Of a stretch of DNA of 18,472 bases, positions 7,360 to 12,629 are shown piece by piece; position 1 is the stretch's first letter; the number at the start of each line of letters is the position of its first letter. A program made the translations under genes and the position numbers. The notes under the pieces are model-generated. The model saw nothing but the letters and a program-made list of their open reading frames with translations. It did not search any database and was not told where the DNA came from. The DNA lies in contig JBBKVS010000322.1 of NCBI GenBank assembly GCA_037968555.1, forward strand, positions 1 through 18,472. The letters are read 5' to 3'. The DNA comes from JAWXBM01 sp037968555. Its GTDB lineage: Bacteria > Pseudomonadota > Gammaproteobacteria > Xanthomonadales > SZUA-36.

Positions 7360-7373
7360 ATCCAATCACTGCC

Positions 7374-7595
7374 ATGACAAATCCGCAGTCATCCCGCATC
7401 GACGAATTGGAAAACCGGCTGGCTTTCCTCGATGATACGGTTGAGCAGCTCAATCACGTCATTGCGCGCCAGGACAAGGAAATCGGCCTGATGCAAAAGC
7501 AGTTATCTGAGTTGTTCGCCAAACTGGCAGACCTGGGTGGTTCCGGGGCTGAAGAAGGCAACGGGCCGCAACACGAAATTCCACCTCATTACTAG
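7374..7595 (+). CDS. slyX: SlyX family protein
   Basis: 73 residues, start at ATG 7374, 14 bases after the VOC stop. The whole N-terminal two thirds is a heptad-type coiled coil: R-I-D-E-L-E-N-R-L-A-F-L-D-D-T-V-E-Q-L-N, then a stretch ending Q-L-S-E-L. It ends in H-E-I-P-P-H-Y, the P-P-H-Y ending typical of SlyX. Length (about 70) fits the family. The molecular role of SlyX is not established; it was named from its neighbourhood to slyD in E. coli. Here it ends a probable operon rather than sitting next to slyD, and it is followed at once by an array of hairpins. Confidence 0.88.
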   Translation: MTNPQSSRIDELENRLAFLDDTVEQLNHVIARQDKEIGLMQKQLSELFAKLADLGGSGAEEGNGPQHEIPPHY

Positions 7596-7600
7596 GGTGA

Positions 7601-7767
7601 CTCTGATTTATTCAGAGCCTCTTTGGCACATGGAAGTGCCAACATTTTCAATGATCCTGAATCATTGAAAATGACGCCAACAAAAAATGACACTTTTTGG
7701 TTGGCGTACTCTGAGAATTCATGGATGAATTATTCAGAGCCAAACTAGTGGCTGTTACAGGCCACTA
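7601..7767. repeat. Array of six consecutive hairpins between convergent slyX and srkA
   Basis: Six inverted repeats follow one another with few unpaired bases. (1) 7601-7617, CTCTGA/TCAGAG. (2) 7623-7642, TTGGCAC/GTGCCAA. (3) 7643-7673, a perfect 13-bp stem with a 5-base loop. (4) 7674-7707, an 8-bp ACGCCAAC/GTTGGCGT stem, one mismatch, then A5/T5. (5) 7709-7739, CTCTGA/TCAGAG around AATTCAT/ATGAATT. (6) 7746-7767, TAGTGGC/GCCACTA, reaching the srkA stop codon. Hairpins 1 and 5 share the 12-base direct repeat TTATTCAGAGCC (7608-7619, 7730-7741). The outermost CTCTGA and TCAGAG could also pair to close the array. It may terminate both convergent transcripts, but it is far larger than a terminator. 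Confidence 0.75.
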
Positions 7768-8760
7768 ATAAGGCAATTCCAGCGCCGGTTCCTGCATGGC
7801 GGAGAGCTGTTCGCGCAAAGACAGGATCAGGTTTTCGCCGTAGCGCGGTTCGCCAAACCAGGGAAAAGCCGCTGGAAAGGCCGGGTCTTCCCAGCGCCGT
7901 GCCAGCCAGGCGGCATGATGCAACATGCGCAGGGTGCGCAGTGCCTCAATCATCTGCAGCTCGGCGGTGTTGAAGTGGTGAAACTGCCGGTAACCTTCCA
8001 GCACATCGACCAGTTGCGTTTGCATTTCCAGGCGATCACCCGACAGCAGCATCCACAGATCTTGCACCGCTGGCCCCGTTTGGCAGTCATCCAGGTCGAC
8101 AAAAAACGGACCATCCCGCCACAACAGGTTGCCCAGGTGCAGGTCACCATGCAGGCGTATGCTGCTGCAATGACTGCAGCGTTCATAAGCAGCGTTGATA
8201 TGCAGCATCAAATCAGCGGCCAGGCTGCTGAAGGCATCTTCCACGTGCGGCGGTAGCCAGCCACCTTCGAGTAAGGTAGCAATGGATTCATCACCAAATC
8301 GCTGGGCCGTTAATGCGGGACGGTATTTGAACGCACGCGCTGAACCCACCGCGTGAATACGGCCCAGGAAACGACCCAGCCACAGGCGGGTTTCCTTGTT
8401 GTCGAGTTCAGGCGCATGGCCACCCTGGCGCACAAACAGCGCAAAACGGAAATCACTGTCGTGATGCAGGCTGGCACCGTTGATCAACAGTGGCGCAATC
8501 ATCGGTATTTCAGCCTCGGCCAGTTCCAGGGCAAAGGCGTGTTCTTCGAGGATTTGATCATCGCTCCAGCGCCCGGGCCGGTAAAACTTGGCAATCAGAG
8601 GCTGTTGGTCCTCTATACCCACCTGGTAAACCCGGTTTTCATAGCTGTTCAATGCCAGCAGACGCCCGTCCGTGATCAAACCGACTGAATCGACGGCCTG
8701 CAATACCGTATCGGGGTCCAATCGGTAGTAAGGCGTGAGGTCGTTTGCTATGGGCTCCAT
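7765..8760 (-). CDS. srkA: Stress response serine/threonine protein kinase SrkA (YihE/RdoA)
   Basis: 331 residues from the ATG at 8760 (E. coli protein about 328). It has an aminoglycoside-phosphotransferase-like kinase fold. The N-lobe holds L-N-S-Y-E-N-R-V-Y-Q and A-K-F-Y-R-P-G-R-W (Lys58, nucleotide-binding), followed by Q-I-L-E-E-H. The catalytic loop is H-G-D-L-H-L-G-N (204-211, Asp206) and the metal-binding segment is V-D-L-D-D (221-225). The downstream block Q-D-L-W-M-L-L-S-G-D and the tail M-Q-E-P-A-L-E-L-P-Y also match the E. coli protein as I remember it. In E. coli it is a cytoplasmic kinase linked to the Cpx envelope-stress response and to protection from stress-induced death. In E. 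coli it precedes dsbA; here no dsbA is adjacent. The gene is bracketed by copies of the CTGTTACAGGCCAC repeat. Confidence 0.95.
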   Translation of the reverse strand: MEPIANDLTPYYRLDPDTVLQAVDSVGLITDGRLLALNSYENRVYQVGIEDQQPLIAKFYRPGRWSDDQILEEHAFALELAEAEIPMIAPLLINGASLHHDSDFRFALFVRQGGHAPELDNKETRLWLGRFLGRIHAVGSARAFKYRPALTAQRFGDESIATLLEGGWLPPHVEDAFSSLAADLMLHINAAYERCSHCSSIRLHGDLHLGNLLWRDGPFFVDLDDCQTGPAVQDLWMLLSGDRLEMQTQLVDVLEGYRQFHHFNTAELQMIEALRTLRMLHHAAWLARRWEDPAFPAAFPWFGEPRYGENLILSLREQLSAMQEPALELPY

Positions 8761-8779
8761 CGGCGCATCATACCCCCCG

Positions 8780-8941
8780 GTGGCCTGTAACAGAGAAATC
8801 GAAAGCGCCTGGCTCGGTCTGATGGCGCCTGGTTTGGTCTTCACTTGACCGATAGCAATGGCTATCGGCCTCGCTCCAGACCGGCGCCAGTCACCACCAT
8901 TCCTTCGCCATGCTACTTCCGCTTTCTCTGTTACAGGCCAC
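8780..8941. repeat. 162-bp nested palindrome in the srkA/NYN divergent gap
   Basis: Outer arms GTGGCCTGTAACAGAGAAA (8780-8798) and its exact reverse complement (8923-8941) form a 19-bp perfect inverted repeat. Inside, TGGCGCC plus GGTCT on the left pair with AGACCGGCGCCA on the right (about 8882-8890), with a 6-base insertion. At the centre CCGATAGC-AATG-GCTATCGG (8849-8868) is a perfect 8-bp hairpin. The rest of the 328-base gap (8761-9088) shows no gene. The 14-base core CTGTTACAGGCCAC of the right arm recurs at 7752-7765. Confidence 0.75.
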
Positions 8942-9088
8942 AGCAGTACCCCGCAGAGCGGGAATCGGCCGCACGGTGTGCCCCGGAATCCAGTAAAATG
9001 CTGCTCAGGCCCATCTCACATCAAAAACCGGCATCCCGGGCCAGGGTACAGCCGGCTTATCTACAGCCCGCTATGGGCAGAAGGACGT

Positions 9089-9907
9089 ATGGCAAACGGT
9101 ACCAAAAACCTCGCTTTATTCTGTGACTTTGAAAACATCGCCCTGGGTGTGCGCGATGCCAAGTTTGCGCGCTTCGAAATTAACGAGGTGCTGGAACGAT
9201 TGCTGGTCAAAGGCAACATCGTGGTCAAGAAAGCTTACTGTGACTGGGAGCGTTACAAGGATTTCAAAGGTGCCATGCACGAGGCGTCCTTCGAGTTGAT
9301 TGAGATTCCGCACGTGCGCCAGTCAGGCAAGAACTCGGCTGACATCCGCATGGTGGTCGATGCGCTGGACCTCTGCTACACCAAGTCACATGTCGATACC
9401 TTTGTGATCATTTCCGGTGATTCGGATTTCTCACCGCTGGTTTCCAAGCTGCGCGAGAACAACAAGGAAGTCATCGGCGTTGGGGTGAAAAATTCAACCT
9501 CCGACCTGCTGATCGCCAATTGCGATGAGTTCATTTTCTATGACGACCTGGTTCGCGCTTCCGAACAGCGCCGCAGTCCGCGCAAGAAAAAAGCCGAGAA
9601 AAAAGAAACAGAAGACAAAAGCGGCTCAGTCACAACCCAACCCGAATCCCGTACGGATAAAGCCGAAAAAGCCTACGAGCTGGTCCTCGAAACCATCGAT
9701 GATCTGTTCAGCGAACGTGGTGATGAGGACAAAATCTGGGGCTCCATGGTCAAACAGGCTTTGAAGCGTCGCAAACCCGGTTTTAATGAGACCTATCATG
9801 GCTTCCGATCATTCGGCAAGCTGCTCGAAGAGATGGAAAACAAGAAGATGCTCACTATGGAACTCGACAAGAAATCGGGTGGCTACATCATAACCGCCGT
9901 CAACTGA
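9089..9907 (+). CDS. NYN domain (LabA/DUF88-like) protein with C-terminal OST-HTH/LOTUS domain
   Basis: 272 residues from the ATG at 9089, with AAGGA just upstream (9081-9085); a longer frame from 8858 would translate the palindrome and is rejected. Residues 7-155 are a PIN-like NYN nuclease domain: A-L-F-C-D-F-E-N-I-A (Asp13), S-A-D-I-R-M-V-V-D-A-L-D (Asp85, Asp91) and I-S-G-D-S-D-F-S-P-L-V (Asp111, Asp113), which keep the acidic metal-binding residues of the fold. Residues 158-192 are a charged Lys/Glu-rich linker. Residues 195-272 resemble an OST-HTH/LOTUS domain, including W-G-S-M-V-K-Q-A-L-K-R-R-K-P-G-F-N-E and G-G-Y-I-I-T-A-V. By analogy with MARF1-type proteins it is probably a metal-dependent RNase targeted by the LOTUS domain (inference). 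It precedes the cold-shock gene. Confidence 0.9.
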   Translation: MANGTKNLALFCDFENIALGVRDAKFARFEINEVLERLLVKGNIVVKKAYCDWERYKDFKGAMHEASFELIEIPHVRQSGKNSADIRMVVDALDLCYTKSHVDTFVIISGDSDFSPLVSKLRENNKEVIGVGVKNSTSDLLIANCDEFIFYDDLVRASEQRRSPRKKKAEKKETEDKSGSVTTQPESRTDKAEKAYELVLETIDDLFSERGDEDKIWGSMVKQALKRRKPGFNETYHGFRSFGKLLEEMENKKMLTMELDKKSGGYIITAVN

Positions 9908-9915
9908 TTGATTTG

Positions 9916-9945
9916 TTGGCACAAGCGTGGTATCGAGTGTATGAT
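9916..9945 (+). promoter_or_regulatory. Probable sigma-70 promoter for the cold-shock gene
   Basis: A -35-like TTGGCA (9916-9921) and a -10-like TATGAT (9940-9945) are 18 bases apart. It starts 9 bases after the NYN stop and would give a leader of about 155 bases, a typical length for cold-shock mRNAs. The leader includes a small hairpin TCACC/GGTGA (10050-10065). Confidence 0.6.
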
Positions 9946-10108
9946 GCGGTTGCTGCGCAACGTGGCGTGTTCTTGGGAGTGAGGGCTACTGAGGCGATCA
10001 TAATTCAATTCGTGTCCGCTCCAATTAACGTTTCGTTCTAATCAGTAGGTCACCTGTCTGGGTGAGATACCGGGGTGTAGTTTCAGATTTGAGATAGTGA
10101 GTTCTAAA

Positions 10109-10318
10109 ATGTCAGATGAAGTAATTGGCACCGTAAAGTGGTTTAACGACGAAAAAGGATATGGTTTCATTGCTCGCGAAGGCGACCGTGATGTATTCGT
10201 TCACTATCGCGCCATTGAGATGGAAGGCCGTAAAACCCTCAAAGAAGGGCAGCAAGTAAAATTCATGATTGGAGAAGGCCAGAAAGGCCCCCAGGCGGAA
10301 CACGTAAGTCCCGTCTGA
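10109..10318 (+). CDS. Cold-shock domain protein (CspA family)
   Basis: 69 residues from the ATG at 10109; an in-frame GTG at 10097 would add four residues, but M-S-D-E-V-I-G-T-V-K-W-F is the usual family start. It is a single S1-like cold-shock domain: T-V-K-W-F-N-D-E-K-G-Y-G-F-I (RNP1, with Tyr where Phe is commoner) and D-V-F-V-H-Y (RNP2), ending Q-A-E-H-V-S-P-V. Such proteins bind single-stranded RNA and DNA and melt RNA structure. The protein is cytoplasmic. The gene has its own promoter, a long leader and a strong terminator, so it is monocistronic. Whether it is cold-induced cannot be told from sequence. Confidence 0.95.
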   Translation: MSDEVIGTVKWFNDEKGYGFIAREGDRDVFVHYRAIEMEGRKTLKEGQQVKFMIGEGQKGPQAEHVSPV

Positions 10319-10347
10319 TCCGGTCAAAGCCAGGCATAAAAAAGCAC

Positions 10348-10385
10348 AATCCCCGGGCAGCACAAGCAGCCCGGGGATTTTTTTT
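10348..10385 (+). terminator. Intrinsic terminator of the cold-shock gene
   Basis: AATCCCCGGGC (10348-10358) pairs perfectly with GCCCGGGGATT (10369-10379) and is followed by an unbroken T-run to 10385. The A-run before the stem may also let it work leftward. Confidence 0.92.
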
Positions 10386-10482
10386 AATCAGATCAGGGCT
10401 CTCATTCCGCCCTTGAAGTGTTGCTGCGCCTCTGTCCCTCGGTGACTGGATGATTGATCCGCACCGACTGGTTTTCCCGGGC

Positions 10483-10507
10483 AAAAAAAACCCGGCCTAG
10501 GCCGGGT
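10483..10507 (-). terminator. Strong leftward intrinsic terminator with no assigned gene
   Basis: ACCCGGCCTAGGCCGGGT (10490-10507) is a perfect 18-base palindrome. On the minus strand it is followed by a run of eight T. The nearest annotated minus-strand gene upstream is ilvE, which already has its own terminator about 480 bases earlier. Confidence 0.8.
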
Positions 10508-10818
10508 CAGTGTTCCCTATGATGTCCTGAATCCATTTAGACACAGAGTCCATCTATTTGTGGAGCGGGCCAAGTTTTCCCCCTTAGCCGTTTCCTTTCT
10601 TGCCTGTCCCCCATGCATTCATTTAGCAGCATGAACAAGCTAATAACCTGTACTATCTCTATCGCTGCCAGAGGCAGTACAACTGATCTTTTAGCCAGTT
10701 TGCAGGTGGCGAATTCTTTCCAGCTCAAGGTCGACCAGCAGCTATACGCCTGTCCTGCAATTAGTCATCCTTGACCAAAAAATCGTTTTCAATTCCACCT
10801 GGCAGTTCCTTTTAAGTC

Positions 10819-10873
10819 GGGAAGAGACGGAGCCTCGTTTGGGCAAAGAGGGGCGAGGATCCGTCTCGTTCCC
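10819..10873. other. Long imperfect hairpin, possible structured RNA element
   Basis: The arms 10819-10837 and 10854-10873 pair as 5 + 8 + 5 base pairs (GGGAA/TTCCC, GAGACGGA/TCCGTCTC, CCTCG/CGAGG), interrupted only by one bulged G and one G-A mismatch, with a 16-base loop. No T-run follows on either strand. A second perfect hairpin (ACTAACTG/CAGTTAGT, 10874-10897) abuts it. Confidence 0.6.
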
Positions 10874-10985
10874 ACTAACTGCTACCAGTCAGTTAGTTCG
10901 GAAGTATTAATGCAATATCCAGGCCAAACTGAGTATTGTGCTCAATCAATCTAATTAACAGTGAGTTAGGTCTGATCAGAGAAAT

Positions 10986-11011
10986 AAAAAACCCGCCGTT
11001 GCAGCGGGTTT
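10986..11011 (-). terminator. Intrinsic terminator downstream of ilvE
   Basis: AAACCCGC (10989-10996) pairs with GCGGGTTT (11004-11011) around a 7-base loop; on the minus strand the stem runs into six T. It lies about 135 bases past the ilvE stop. Confidence 0.8.
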
Positions 11012-11066
11012 AATGTCGGTGTGTGTCATACGCATGACAATAATTGTCAGTCGGTGATCCAAATTC

Positions 11067-11134
11067 GGGGTCAGACTACCTTTTTCTGATTATAGGAACT
11101 TTGCTGTCACGATAAATTACTCTGCTCTAACCCC
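11067..11134. repeat. Decayed copy of the GGGGTCAGA palindromic repeat
   Basis: GGGGTCAGA (11067-11075) faces TCTAACCCC (11126-11134), pairing at 8 of 9 positions, 68 bases end to end. The internal sequence is not recognisably like that of the copies at 17439 and 18292. It lies between the ilvE stop and the ilvE terminator. Confidence 0.4.
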
Positions 11135-11144
11135 GGTTCCAGTC

Positions 11145-12062
11145 TTAAATGGTGCGCAACCAGTTCCACTGATCTTCCGTCTGGCCGTTGAACAGGCCGA
11201 AAAACGCATCCTGGATTTTCCGCGTTATGGGCCCGCAACCGCCGGCACCTATGGTCATATGGTCTACCTGTCGCACCGGTGTTACTTCTGCAGCGGTACC
11301 GGTCATGAAGATTTCATCGGCGGCATAGAGTTGCTCGCGAGCAATGGTTTGCTCGTGCACCTGGTAACCCATCTGCGCTGCCAGGGTGATGACAGTGCTG
11401 CGCGTTATGCCGGTCAAAATTGCGGCTGAGCCGGGTGGAGTCAGTATCCGGCCTTGCGAGACGATGAAAATATTCTCGCCGGCGCCTTCACTGAGCAAAC
11501 CATCACTGCCCAGGGCGATGCCCTCTTCAAATCCACGATCACGGGCTTCCATACCAATCAACTGGCTGGAAAGATAATTGCCGCCGGCCTTCACCCCGGG
11601 TGGAATGGTGTTCGGCGCCAGCCTGTTCCAGGAAGTAACGCAGGCGCGAATGCCGTTGCGCAGCCCCTCTTCGCCGAGATAGGCACCCCACTTGGTGGCT
11701 ATGATAACGACGTCTACCTTGCTCATGTCCTTGGGCAATACACCCAGGCCACAGTTGCCGCGCATGACCAGGGGACGCAAATAGGCACTTTTAAGGCCAT
11801 TGGCCTTGACCGTGTCACAACAGGCCTGACTCAGTTCTTCATTGCTGTAAGTGAGCGGAATACGGTAAACGTCGGCAGAATACCGCAGGCGCTTGATGTG
11901 ATCTTCCAGGCGGAAAATCGCAGTACCCTCATTGGTCTCGTAAGCACGTATGCCTTCGAATACCGAACTGCCATAGTGCAGGGCATGGCTGAGTACGTGA
12001 ACTTTGCAGTCGGCAGCGTCGCGCATTTCGCCGTTAAACCAGATTTTTTGGATGTCGCTCAT
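11145..12062 (-). CDS. ilvE: Branched-chain amino acid aminotransferase
   Basis: 305 residues from the ATG at 12062. It is a class IV (D-amino-acid-transaminase fold) PLP enzyme: W-F-N-G-E at the start, H-A-L-H-Y-G-S-S-V-F-E-G-I-R-A-Y, L-R-P-L-V, G-V-K-A-G-G-N-Y (Lys158 should carry PLP), L-S-E-G-A-G-E-N-I-F and F-M-T-G-T-A-A-E-V-T-P-V. These are the signatures of bacterial IlvE, which makes the last step of valine, leucine and isoleucine synthesis in the cytoplasm using glutamate. The length is the family norm. No clear Shine-Dalgarno sequence precedes the ATG. A promoter-like pair lies just upstream and a terminator downstream, so it is probably transcribed alone. No ilv or leu gene is adjacent. 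Confidence 0.95.
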   Translation of the reverse strand: MSDIQKIWFNGEMRDAADCKVHVLSHALHYGSSVFEGIRAYETNEGTAIFRLEDHIKRLRYSADVYRIPLTYSNEELSQACCDTVKANGLKSAYLRPLVMRGNCGLGVLPKDMSKVDVVIIATKWGAYLGEEGLRNGIRACVTSWNRLAPNTIPPGVKAGGNYLSSQLIGMEARDRGFEEGIALGSDGLLSEGAGENIFIVSQGRILTPPGSAAILTGITRSTVITLAAQMGYQVHEQTIAREQLYAADEIFMTGTAAEVTPVRQVDHMTIGAGGCGPITRKIQDAFFGLFNGQTEDQWNWLRTI

Positions 12063-12095
12063 GAAGTTGTCATTTTGTTGGGGTTGAAGGGTGTA

Positions 12096-12124
12096 ATTAT
12101 CCTAGACGGCAATAGCCGAAGCAA
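12096..12124 (-). promoter_or_regulatory. Possible sigma-70 promoter of ilvE
   Basis: On the minus strand TTGCTT (12119-12124) and GATAAT (12096-12101) are separated by 17 bases. Transcription would start near 12089, giving a leader of about 27 bases. Confidence 0.45.
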
Positions 12125-12254
12125 CCTCAGTCAGTCAGACTTTGGACAAATCAGGGCTTGCGAATTTGCGACTTTGGATTGATCGTCAACCAGTGAACTG
12201 TTGAAGCGTTTAGAATCTACCCTGGCCAGGGAGCCAGTCACTCGGGAATACATG

Positions 12255-12539
12255 ATGGATTGGAAACTATTTGCAACCGTGTTTGCCAGTATTTTTATCG
12301 CTGAGTTGGCAGACAAAACCCAGATGGTTACTATGCTGTTTGCCGCCGATCGAGCGGTCAGCAAGTGGGTGGTTTTTGCCGGATCTGCTTCAGCCCTGGT
12401 GGTAGCCAGTGGCATCGGTGTTATGGCAGGTAGCCTGTTATCACAGTTCATCAATGTCAAAATGATGTCGATAGTGGCCGGCGCTGGCTTTATGCTGATC
12501 GGTGCCTGGACCTTGTATCAGGGTTTGAAACTGGCCTGA
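12255..12539 (+). CDS. UPF0016/GDT1 (TMEM165) family membrane protein
   Basis: 94 residues from the second of two adjacent ATG codons; 12255 puts GGGA seven bases upstream, 12252 would add one Met. It is a single three-helix module: M-D-W-K-L-F-A-T-V-F-A-S-I-F-I-A-E-L-A-D-K-T-Q-M, then helices around G-S-A-S-A-L-V-V-A-S-G-I-G-V-M and I-V-A-G-A-G-F-M-L-I-G-A-W-T-L. The E-L-A-D-K-T-Q motif corresponds to the family E-x-G-D-K-T/S site for cation transport, but with Ala where Gly is usual. Family members transport Mn2+ or Ca2+; one-module bacterial forms are expected to act as dimers. It precedes the CDF exporter on the same strand, consistent with a metal-homeostasis pair (inference). Confidence 0.88.
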   Translation: MDWKLFATVFASIFIAELADKTQMVTMLFAADRAVSKWVVFAGSASALVVASGIGVMAGSLLSQFINVKMMSIVAGAGFMLIGAWTLYQGLKLA

Positions 12540-12562
12540 AATCAATGGAAACTGGAGGCAGT

Positions 12563-12605
12563 GGTCAGAGAGCCATTTAGTCTTTGATGATTGTTCTCTG
12601 ACCCC
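12563..12605. repeat. Short copy of the GGTCAGAG palindromic repeat
   Basis: GGTCAGAGA (12563-12571) pairs with TCTCTGACC (12595-12603); 43 bases end to end with the trailing CC. Its flanks (CAGTGGTCAGAG at the left, CTCTGACCCCAGTTAT at the right) closely match those of the copy at 17439-17509. It lies between the UPF0016 and CDF genes, ending 24 bases before the CDF start. Confidence 0.65.
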
Positions 12606-12629
12606 AGTTATATAGGTAAGGAACCACGC

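Larger units (their letters stand above)
10386..11144. other. Gene-poor 0.76-kb stretch with hairpins and leftward terminators
   Basis: No convincing gene is seen on either strand. It contains a leftward terminator (10483-10507), a short minus-strand frame with a hydrophobic stretch (10537-10728, TTG start, no ribosome-binding site, many rare-type codons such as ATA, AGG and CTA), two strong hairpins (10819-10873 and 10874-10897), the palindrome TCTGATCAGA (10973-10982), the ilvE terminator (10986-11011) and a decayed palindromic repeat (11067-11134). The composition is more A+T-rich than the flanking genes. Confidence 0.5.

Noticed and set aside
7601..7767. CRISPR array or attC integron site
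   Set aside because: The hairpins differ in sequence and have no equal-length spacers, and no cas, integrase or attC core pair is present.
8858..9088. An N-terminal extension of the NYN-LOTUS gene by 77 codons
   Set aside because: It would translate the nested palindrome. The ATG at 9089 has a good ribosome-binding site and starts right before the domain.
10613..10774. A plus-strand frame of 53 codons in the gene-poor region
   Set aside because: There is no ribosome-binding site, no recognisable motif, and atypical codon use.
10819..10897. 6S RNA, SRP RNA or tmRNA gene
   Set aside because: I compared it with the conserved cores of these RNAs from memory and saw no match; only generic hairpins are visible.
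11454..12182. A 242-codon plus-strand frame across ilvE
   Set aside because: It is fully antisense to ilvE, which matches its family end to end.
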